Source of the DNA: Anaerolineaceae bacterium UBA6133
Lineage (GTDB): Bacteria; Chloroflexota; Anaerolineae; Anaerolineales; Anaerolineaceae
Assembly (NCBI GenBank): GCA_002435825.1
Contig: DIVL01000048.1
Span: 1 to 40,244 of the forward strand
Reading direction: 5' to 3'
Length of the DNA: 40,244 nt
Shown: one piece after another, positions 8,672 through 13,703 of the stretch
Numbering within the stretch: the first letter of the stretch is position 1
Layout: each line of letters begins with the position of its first letter
Made by a program: the position numbers and the translations under genes
The notes under the pieces: model-generated
What the model saw: the letters and a program-made list of their open reading frames with translations, nothing else
Databases searched by the model: none
Told to the model about the DNA's origin: nothing

Positions 8672-9106
8672 CTATTTTCGTTCAAGCAATTCTGCAGTAA
8701 GACGGGTATTTTCTTCAATATCTATGGCAATCTGTAATAGTTCTGCGTAAGCTTTGATGATGCTGAACAGGAGCCCACCCACGAGGATGCCGGCCAGGAA
8801 AAACAAGAGCCCCATGCCGGCGCCTTCCTGCATTCCCATCAAAATTCCAAAAAGCCCACCCGCCACCAAAAAGATCCACGCTAAAACAGTCAAGAAGGTG
8901 GAAATGGCGCGCAGCACCCCATAACGCGTTTCGATCGTGATCGGAACATTCGCAGAGACATTTCTTGGGCTTTGGCTCACATAGGCTGGTGAAACAGGAG
9001 GGGTTGGAGCAGATGGCGCCAGTCCCTCAAGGGAATACCCACAAGAGGTACAAAAGACGCTACCCTCTTTATTAACTGTTTTACAACGTGGACAAGTTAT
9101 TGACAT
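8672..9106 (-). CDS. Zinc-ribbon membrane protein
   Basis: Hypothetical 144-aa protein. Residues 1-25 form a zinc ribbon (CPRCKTVNKEGSVFCTSC), followed by a Pro-rich linker to about 55 and two hydrophobic helices (about 66-86 and 92-114) in the C-terminal half. Zinc-ribbon-plus-membrane proteins of this build are common and mostly uncharacterised. AGGAGG lies five bases before the ATG. It is the last host gene before the prophage. Confidence 0.7.
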   Translation of the reverse strand: MSITCPRCKTVNKEGSVFCTSCGYSLEGLAPSAPTPPVSPAYVSQSPRNVSANVPITIETRYGVLRAISTFLTVLAWIFLVAGGLFGILMGMQEGAGMGLLFFLAGILVGGLLFSIIKAYAELLQIAIDIEENTRLTAELLERK

Positions 9107-9403
9107 GGAAACCTCCTGAAAAAGATAGATACCGGCAAAAAAATTTCGATTTTGGTTGAGACCGTCTGAGTATATAGCTCTAAGAATTCAATCGGTAACT
9201 TAACCACCTCCTGGCTTGCATTTCTTACGTGCAACAATCTTGGTGCTTACGCGCCCATCTCCCGGGTTGCAATAATACTTTTCGAAGGATTCTTTCTTAG
9301 GGCAATGATGCGTGAGATTATTATACTTGGCTTGCGCATAAATCTGATGGTAACTTTTCTTTGTAAGAGAGCAAACAAAAACTCCTCACAAAGAGGAGTT
9401 GTG
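9107..9403. other. Host spacer between the last host gene and attL
   Basis: About 300 bp with no convincing gene. The only clear structure is the tRNA terminator at 9371-9400. The rest is AT-rich and probably holds the promoter of the leftward zinc-ribbon gene, but no box is convincing. Confidence 0.5.
9371..9400 (-). terminator. Original terminator of the tRNA-Val gene, now stranded beside attL
   Basis: Arms AACTCCTC (9380-9387) and GAGGAGTT (9393-9400) with a five-base loop. Read leftward, the hairpin is followed by TTTTTGTTTGC. It lies four bases past the tRNA 3' end remnant, so it must have terminated the tRNA before the prophage moved the tRNA body 30.8 kb away. Confidence 0.75.
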
Positions 9404-9448
9404 TGGGCGCTAGAGGGCTCGAACCTCCGAACCTCACGGATGTGAACC
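9404..9448. repeat. attL: 3' remnant of tRNA-Val
   Basis: Identical to 40193-40237 except G at 9417 versus A at 40206. The remnant covers the anticodon loop region through the discriminator base but has no 5' half, so it is not a tRNA gene. The mismatch falls in the T-arm region, which shows that the phage copy differs slightly from the original host copy. Confidence 0.9.
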
Positions 9449-9578
9449 CTAAGGCCGTTATTGCGGGGATGGGATAGCAAGGCTCGCCATTTCCGTGAGC
9501 CGTGAGGTCTTTAGATGCTCTTATCCGTGATGCCTGGAGAGTGCGCCAGTATGGTGATACATTATGTCAAAGTGCTAA

Positions 9579-10184
9579 TTAAAGCGAGCCATAAAGGTAA
9601 AGGATCAAGACAATCACCAGAACGATGATCCAGGTTCTTGTTTTCTTTGGCAGGGAGTTCCAGCGTTGTTTCAGGGTAGGTTTGCCGGCAGTAGACGCAG
9701 AACTCTTACCCGGTGAAACATAATTTTCCACACCTGGCAGCAGGTTTGTTTCAGTCCATTCTGAGGATGATGGGTTTGGTGCTTCCGGTTGTGATTTTTG
9801 AGCTTCGTCTACCGACTTACGGGCTTTCGCAGCTTCGATCAATTCCTGGGTTTCGTCCAGGGTATATTTGGTGATCAATACATTGACCCCCCTGGTTTGG
9901 CCATAGTCTCCAGTGATTTCAGCAACCTGGCAAGTGACCAGCTGACCACGATCCATCAGAGGAGCGAGTTCTTCTGCGACCTTGCCATTGAGGTACCCAA
10001 CCTGGTCACCATATTCTGAAGCAAAAACAGCGACAGCGTTGGGATCATAAGGATTTTCTGGTTCCCGCTCGAGGTGGAGGACCAGCCCCTCGTATAGATC
10101 TTCTTCAATAACCTCTTGCCTGCGGCGACCATCTTCATTTTTCTTGCTAACGCCGGCGAGTTTGGAATAAAAGTTGTCTGACAT
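9579..10184 (-). CDS. HIRAN-domain protein with C-terminal membrane anchor
   Basis: 201-aa protein. Residues about 5-110 match the HIRAN fold: KLAGVSKKNEDGRRRQEVI, then LEREPENPYDPNAVAVF and VGYLNGKVAEELAPLM. HIRAN domains bind 3' ends of single-stranded or damaged DNA and are best known fused to helicases; small stand-alone forms occur in bacteria and phages. A polar linker (about 120-165) leads to one C-terminal membrane helix (about 183-198), which is unusual for a DNA-binding domain. Its ATG overlaps the repressor stop (TGATG) and has AGGAGG five bases upstream, so it is co-translated with the repressor and should be made in the lysogen. Possible roles are host-protective or exclusion functions; none is proven. 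Confidence 0.75.
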   Translation of the reverse strand: MSDNFYSKLAGVSKKNEDGRRRQEVIEEDLYEGLVLHLEREPENPYDPNAVAVFASEYGDQVGYLNGKVAEELAPLMDRGQLVTCQVAEITGDYGQTRGVNVLITKYTLDETQELIEAAKARKSVDEAQKSQPEAPNPSSSEWTETNLLPGVENYVSPGKSSASTAGKPTLKQRWNSLPKKTRTWIIVLVIVLILYLYGSL

Positions 10185-10783
10185 CAGAGCCTCCTACGGA
10201 TTTCGATGACCTTGCCGATGATGGTGACGGGAAGGGTGGCGACCTGGTCGGAATCGAAGAAGACCGGGTCATAGACGGGATTGCTGGGGATCAGCATGAG
10301 CCCATTGGCGGCCAGCTTCACGCGTTTGATGGTGGTGTCCTGACCATTGACACGCACGACGGCAACAGCGCCGTTATCAATAAATTCCTGTTTTTCGATG
10401 ATCGCAATATCTCCATGCCGGATGTCGGGCTCCATGCTGTCGCCCTGGACACGCAAAGCAAAGAACTCGCCGTGTTTGACAAAGCGGGGGTAGATATCGA
10501 TGTATTCTTCCACGTCCTCAATGGCTTCGGTCGGCGTGCCGGCGGGGACAGATCCGAGAAGAGGGATCATGCGGCTCTCTTCACCTTCTGAATTGCTTTT
10601 TCGCCCTAGTAGGTAGTCTATGCTCACTCCAAATACTGTTGAAAGTTTTCTGAGCTTGTCATTGTCCGGCTGTACTTCGCCACTCTCATACCTGGTGTAT
10701 GTGGAACGATCTACGCCTATCATTTGTGCGACATCTTTTTGGGTCAAGTTTCTCATCTTACGGGCTGTTTTTAAGTAGTTCAT
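10184..10783 (-). CDS. Phage repressor, XRE helix-turn-helix plus S24 (LexA/CI-type) autoprotease
   Basis: CI-like repressor of 199 aa. The HTH_3 domain occupies residues 3-60 (LTQKDVAQMIGVDRSTYTRYE). A LexA-type cleavage site lies in SVPAGTP (Ala81-Gly82), and the peptidase has the nucleophile Ser116 in GDSMEP and the general base Lys153 in TTIKRV. All features needed for RecA-stimulated self-cleavage are present, so the prophage is probably SOS-inducible. A longer frame from a TTG at 10798 would translate the Shine-Dalgarno itself; GGAGG six bases before ATG 10783 fixes the start. It shares a divergent control region with the Cro-like gene and overlaps the HIRAN gene. Confidence 0.92.
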   Translation of the reverse strand: MNYLKTARKMRNLTQKDVAQMIGVDRSTYTRYESGEVQPDNDKLRKLSTVFGVSIDYLLGRKSNSEGEESRMIPLLGSVPAGTPTEAIEDVEEYIDIYPRFVKHGEFFALRVQGDSMEPDIRHGDIAIIEKQEFIDNGAVAVVRVNGQDTTIKRVKLAANGLMLIPSNPVYDPVFFDSDQVATLPVTIIGKVIEIRRRL

Positions 10784-10798
10784 TCTGCACCTCCTCAA

Positions 10799-10827
10799 AT
10801 AATAATGTGCTTATAAAGCACATGCAA
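10799..10827 (-). promoter_or_regulatory. Leftward (repressor) promoter candidate
   Basis: On the minus strand TTGCAT (10827-10822) and TATTAT (10804-10799) are 17 bases apart, and the spacer is almost exactly operator O1. The predicted start would fall within the Shine-Dalgarno of the repressor, so the message would be nearly leaderless or the true start is slightly different. Confidence 0.5.
10805..10823. promoter_or_regulatory. Operator O1
   Basis: Perfect 19-bp palindrome with arms ATGTGCT and AGCACAT around a TATAA centre. It shares the TGTGC/GCACA half-site with two further sites in the same intergenic region, as expected for repressor/Cro binding sites. Confidence 0.8.
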
Positions 10828-10876
10828 GAAATGAACCGAAAAATGCAAATTCTCCACCAGTTCATAAAATTCAACC

Positions 10877-10905
10877 TTGACAAGGTGCATTTTTTGCACT
10901 ATCAT
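10877..10905 (+). promoter_or_regulatory. Rightward early promoter (PR-like)
   Basis: Consensus TTGACA (10877-10882), 17-bp spacer, TATCAT (10900-10905). The spacer coincides with operator O2, and the predicted start near 10912 lies in operator O3, so a repressor dimer on either would block it. It drives the Cro-like gene and probably the early genes. Confidence 0.8.
10883..10901. promoter_or_regulatory. Operator O2
   Basis: Imperfect 19-bp palindrome, arms AGGTGCA and TGCACTA around five T. It fills the spacer of the rightward promoter. It is weaker than O1 and O3 by symmetry, which may set the binding order. Confidence 0.7.
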
Positions 10906-10924
10906 ATGTGCAGGATTTGCACAT
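10906..10924. promoter_or_regulatory. Operator O3
   Basis: Perfect-armed 19-bp palindrome, ATGTGCA and TGCACAT around GGATT. It lies 23 bp (centre to centre) from O2, overlaps the predicted transcription start, and ends just before the GGAG of the Cro-like gene. Confidence 0.8.
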
Positions 10925-10935
10925 GGAGTGAATAA

Positions 10936-11151
10936 ATGACTTGGTTACAAGAAATACGCAATGAAAAAGGATTAACTCAAGAGGAAGTTGCCCAGATAGT
11001 GGGTATTAATAGAGCTTCCCTGTCTAAGCTTGAAAATGGGAATACAAATCCCTCCGTTCGCCTTGCTCAAAAGCTCGGTTCTACCCTGGGTTTTGACTGG
11101 ACCCGATTTTACGAACCAGAAAAAGAAGCCGAAGAAGAACCCATTAAGTAG
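10936..11151 (+). CDS. Cro-like XRE-family regulator
   Basis: Small DNA-binding protein of 71 aa consisting of one HTH_3 domain: LTQEEVAQIVGINRASLSKLENG at residues 13-35, then the usual third and fourth helices, with an acidic tail. It is divergent from the S24 repressor across the operator cluster, the classical position of Cro. GGAG is seven bases before ATG. Expected role: repress the repressor promoter and tune early transcription during lytic growth. Confidence 0.82.
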   Translation: MTWLQEIRNEKGLTQEEVAQIVGINRASLSKLENGNTNPSVRLAQKLGSTLGFDWTRFYEPEKEAEEEPIK

Positions 11152-11166
11152 TACGAAAGGATTGCC

Positions 11167-11286
11167 ATGTTACGCGATGTATTAGTACTTTTATCCCCAT
11201 TTCTCGTTTTCGTAATACCGATGTTCCTGACCGCATTTTGGCAGGAAGAGATTGCACCCAGGCTTAGAGCTCGTAAGGGGGCTTAG
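11167..11286 (+). CDS. Tiny membrane protein (39 aa)
   Basis: Unrecognised. It begins MLRDVLVLLSPFLVF; residues 5-25 form a single hydrophobic helix, followed by a short charged tail ending RARKGA. AAAGG lies six bases before ATG. Its stop is immediately followed by the ATG of the next small membrane ORF (TAGATG), so the two are probably translated together in the early rightward transcript. A superinfection or membrane role is possible but is a guess. Confidence 0.5.
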   Translation: MLRDVLVLLSPFLVFVIPMFLTAFWQEEIAPRLRARKGA

Positions 11287-11463
11287 ATGGATCCTTTCTT
11301 CTTGGGTATTCTGTTAGGTTTTTTTATTGGTGTTGTGATCGCTCTTATATTGTTTGAGCTTTACCGAAAGTTTGTCATTCATGAGGACAACGTGAGCATT
11401 ATTCTCGGGATTCTAATGGTAGCTCTGAGCGCCATAGCAGTTTTTCTACAGGTAATAGGATAG
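11287..11463 (+). CDS. Small two-helix membrane protein (58 aa)
   Basis: Unrecognised. Two hydrophobic segments (about 4-24 and 37-57) are separated by a short charged loop (ELYRKFVIHEDN), a hairpin membrane topology. AAGGGGG lies five bases before ATG. Its last 65 bp overlap the 3' end of the leftward gene 11399-11941 on the other strand, so one of the two ends could be mis-called; both have reasonable translation signals. Confidence 0.5.
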   Translation: MDPFFLGILLGFFIGVVIALILFELYRKFVIHEDNVSIILGILMVALSAIAVFLQVIG

Positions 11464-11941
11464 GTCTGGAATGAAACCGTTTGCTTGTGGCAAGAGTAAT
11501 AACTGCTTGAAGCCAGATGTCGGATTTCACATTAATGACTTGATCTTGCTTGTTCGGGATTGCTTTGACATCGATCCACAAACGAGCCCTGCTTTTGCCG
11601 TCAATTTTTATCCCCTCCCCCAGTTCACCCATTTTCTCCAAATTGAGGTTTCTATACTGATAGCTGAGCTGTATACCTGCATTGCCTATTCCATTGCGAA
11701 TCTGAATGTCAGAGATCCAAACAGGATCTTTGCTGTGGTTAATAATGATCAAATCAAGCAGCGGGATCAACGCTTGAACACGAGGGTAAAAATAAGGAAG
11801 GCTTTGGATCCCTGGGACATATTTCAAAATGACCTGGCACCGGACCTGACGATCTCTCCACGCCACATAGAGATTTACAAGGGAGATCACAAGGGCAATC
11901 GGCGCAAGCCAGGGTTGGATCGTCTGCCAGAAGTTTTCCAT
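11399..11941 (-). CDS. Membrane-anchored hypothetical protein on the lysogeny strand
   Basis: 180-aa protein from ATG 11941. One N-terminal membrane helix (about 11-28, PWLAPIALVISLVNLYVAWR) is followed by a soluble domain of beta character with an internal segment DLIIINHSKDPVWISDIQIRN. Not recognised beyond its resemblance to small single-helix proteins of unknown function in phage and defence loci. The reverse-strand frame over the same bases has no membrane logic and was rejected. It is one of the few leftward genes in the phage and sits among early rightward genes, which suggests a moron with its own promoter that may be expressed in the lysogen. No strong Shine-Dalgarno; a longer start at 12019 would overlap the recombinase. 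Confidence 0.6.
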   Translation of the reverse strand: MENFWQTIQPWLAPIALVISLVNLYVAWRDRQVRCQVILKYVPGIQSLPYFYPRVQALIPLLDLIIINHSKDPVWISDIQIRNGIGNAGIQLSYQYRNLNLEKMGELGEGIKIDGKSRARLWIDVKAIPNKQDQVINVKSDIWLQAVITLATSKRFHSRPILLPVEKLLWRSELPLESRE

Positions 11942-11978
11942 CTCATCACCAATTCTATCAAGAATCCTGGGGTTTCCT

Positions 11979-12932
11979 ATGTCAATTGCTGATGAGAAAG
12001 CCTGGAACGATGCGATCACGCTTTGGCTGAGCCGGCAGAACAGCCGGCATACCGCCCAGAGTTACCGCTCGAGCCTGAATGGACTGTTGGAATTTTGCGA
12101 AAAGAACGCCTGGGAGATCAGCAGGAAAGATATCACCGCCTGGATGGCACACCTGCACAACGAGGGGCGGGCTGACGCGACTATCGCGACCCGGATCAGC
12201 GGGATCAAGAGCTTTTTCAGTTTCATTATCCAGGAATATGTTTCCCTGGGCATGGATGGTGAGGAATACCGCTTACGCGAGGATAACCCGGCGGTGAGCT
12301 TCAAGCCGCCGAAAGTGGAACGGTACGGGAAGGCGGTGTGTTGGGATGAAGAGCAAGCCGGCGCGTTTCTGCGGGCGATCGATACGAGAAATCTGCCTGG
12401 CAAGCGCAATCTGGCGTTGTTCGTGGGCTACCTGCTGACAGGGCTGCGCAATTCGGAGCTGAGGACTCTCCGGTACGAAGACATCGAGATCCAGCCTGGG
12501 GGCGTGATCGTGATGCGGTACCAGGGGAAGGGCAAGCCGAATCAAACCAAAGAGATCTATCCGCCGGTCTATGAAGCGATCATGGCATATGCCGAGGCGG
12601 AAGGTAAATACACAGGCTATGTTTTCCATCGGTACACAAACATGGGGAAAATCATTGATCTGCCAATCTCGGACCAAACGGTCAGAGACAGCCTGAAGTA
12701 TTGCGCCCGAAATGCCGGGTTGAGAACCACCGGCCTGAAGGTTCACTCCCTGCGCCATACGGCGGCTTATTTACGCGCCCAGGCGGGGGATGATGAAGAC
12801 ACGATAAGGAGGTTTCTGAAGCAAAACAACGTAGAGACAACCCGAATTTATTTACAGAAGTTGCGACCAAACCCGGACAAGACCTGGATGACAGTGAGTG
12901 AAATGCTGGGGTTGGTGAAGGGTTCAAAATGA
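11979..12932 (+). CDS. Tyrosine recombinase (XerC/D-like), internal
   Basis: Phage-integrase-family recombinase of 317 aa. The N-terminal SAM-like DNA-binding domain is at about 5-95 and the catalytic domain at about 115-300. Visible catalytic residues are Arg157 (TGLRNSE), probably Lys184 or Lys186, His256 and Arg259 (HSLRH) and Tyr291 (TTRIYLQ). At the place where relatives have LGHS, with the conserved box III His, this protein reads LKQN, so that His is missing. The fold supports DNA cleavage and rejoining, but the job is unclear because a complete integrase lies beside attR. It could resolve multimers, act in excision, or be left over from another element. No clear Shine-Dalgarno is present. 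Confidence 0.85.
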   Translation: MSIADEKAWNDAITLWLSRQNSRHTAQSYRSSLNGLLEFCEKNAWEISRKDITAWMAHLHNEGRADATIATRISGIKSFFSFIIQEYVSLGMDGEEYRLREDNPAVSFKPPKVERYGKAVCWDEEQAGAFLRAIDTRNLPGKRNLALFVGYLLTGLRNSELRTLRYEDIEIQPGGVIVMRYQGKGKPNQTKEIYPPVYEAIMAYAEAEGKYTGYVFHRYTNMGKIIDLPISDQTVRDSLKYCARNAGLRTTGLKVHSLRHTAAYLRAQAGDDEDTIRRFLKQNNVETTRIYLQKLRPNPDKTWMTVSEMLGLVKGSK

Positions 12933-12958
12933 TCAAAAGAACCCCCTTATTAGCGTGG

Positions 12959-12982
12959 TTGGGATAATAACCATTATCCCAA
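12959..12982. promoter_or_regulatory. 24-bp palindrome before the LexA-type HTH gene
   Basis: Ten-base arms TTGGGATAAT and ATTATCCCAA around AACC, 19 bp before the ATG of the LexA-like HTH protein. Position and symmetry fit an autoregulatory operator. The AT-rich inner halves could also contain a -10 box. It differs from the TGTGC operators at 10805-10924. Confidence 0.6.
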
Positions 12983-13000
12983 GTAATGAGAGAAATTCGA

Positions 13001-13285
13001 ATGAAAACCGCGGATAAGCCCTTTGCATTAAGAGAGATCCACACTCAACTTTTACGCCAGCTTGAGCTGTTCATCAAAACGCATGGTTATTCTCCTTCCA
13101 TACGCGAATTGATGCGGCTGATGGCACTATCGAGCACATCACACATCCGCGGTTTGCTCGGGGATCTCGAAGCAAATGGCTATATCAGGCAGACGCCAGG
13201 TATCGCAAGAAGCATTGTGCTTGAGCGTCTGTCTGAGGATATTAACAGACCTGGCCAACGGTCAGGAGCCGTTGGCCAGGATTAG
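13001..13285 (+). CDS. LexA-type winged-helix DNA-binding protein lacking the protease domain
   Basis: 94-aa protein. Residues 5-75 match the LexA N-terminal DNA-binding domain (LRQLELFIKTHGYSPSIRELMRLMALSSTSHIRGLLGDLEANGYI). It stops where the S24 protease would begin, so it cannot self-cleave. The upstream ATG at 12986 has no Shine-Dalgarno; ATG 13001 follows GAGAG at eight bases and is preferred. It probably regulates early or SOS-linked promoters, with the palindrome at 12959-12982 as a likely target. A strong hairpin covers its last codons. Confidence 0.75.
   Translation: MKTADKPFALREIHTQLLRQLELFIKTHGYSPSIRELMRLMALSSTSHIRGLLGDLEANGYIRQTPGIARSIVLERLSEDINRPGQRSGAVGQD
13250..13280. terminator. 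Strong hairpin at the end of the LexA-like gene
   Basis: Perfect 12-bp arms CCTGGCCAACGG (13250-13261) and CCGTTGGCCAGG (13269-13280). It overlaps the gene's 3' end and lies 50 bp before the next gene. No U-run follows, so it could be a partial terminator, an RNA processing or stability element, or a protein-binding site. Confidence 0.4.
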
Positions 13286-13329
13286 TTCAGGGTTCCTCAT
13301 GGAACTCTCCAATTATAGCAGAGGAATTC

Positions 13330-13701
13330 ATGGACACACAAACTTTAACTGAGCTTGAATATCGCATTCTGGAGCAACTCGAGAACCGCAGATATGAATA
13401 TCCCTTGAGCCGGGAAGATCTGGCGGAGAGACTACGCTGGCGGGGATTGATCGGCAGAAAAGATGATCGGACTATGCGGGCTGGAATTGAGAGCTTACGC
13501 AAACAGGGCTACCTGATCTGCCATCGAAAGGGGGCAGACGGAGGGTATTACCTGGCACAGTCAAAAGCTGAATATGAGGATTTTCGGGTCCGGGAATACA
13601 AGTCAAGGATCATCAGCCTGGCTGATACACTGCGCGAGATGGATAAAAGCGCTGAGATGCAGTTCGGGGAATCCATTCAATTAGATCTGTTCAGAATTTA
13701 G
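13330..13701 (+). CDS. Winged-helix early protein with C-terminal clamp-like motif
   Basis: 123-aa protein. Residues about 5-75 look like a winged-helix DNA-binding domain (LTELEYRILEQLENRR, then LSREDLAERLRW and MRAGIESLRKQGYLI with a GGYYLA wing). The C-terminal helix ends in IQLDLFRI; QLDLF fits the QL(S/D)LF pentapeptide that bacterial replication proteins use to bind the beta sliding clamp. GAGG lies five bases before ATG. It immediately precedes the replication initiator, so a replication role is likely. It is not assigned to a named family. Confidence 0.68.
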   Translation: MDTQTLTELEYRILEQLENRRYEYPLSREDLAERLRWRGLIGRKDDRTMRAGIESLRKQGYLICHRKGADGGYYLAQSKAEYEDFRVREYKSRIISLADTLREMDKSAEMQFGESIQLDLFRI

Positions 13702-13703
13702 CA

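Noticed and set aside
9449..9578. Integrase arm-type sites at the left end of the phage
   Set aside because: Some short GTGAGG-like repeats can be seen here but none is regular enough to support a site call.
10784..10798. TTG start for the repressor
   Set aside because: It would translate the GAGGAGG of the real ATG at 10783; the internal ATG with that Shine-Dalgarno is preferred.
11471..11992. Rightward ORF of 173 aa opposite the membrane protein
   Set aside because: The leftward frame has a membrane helix and a normal residue pattern, while the rightward one is Cys/Asn/Arg-patchy with no start signal, so it is read as a shadow.
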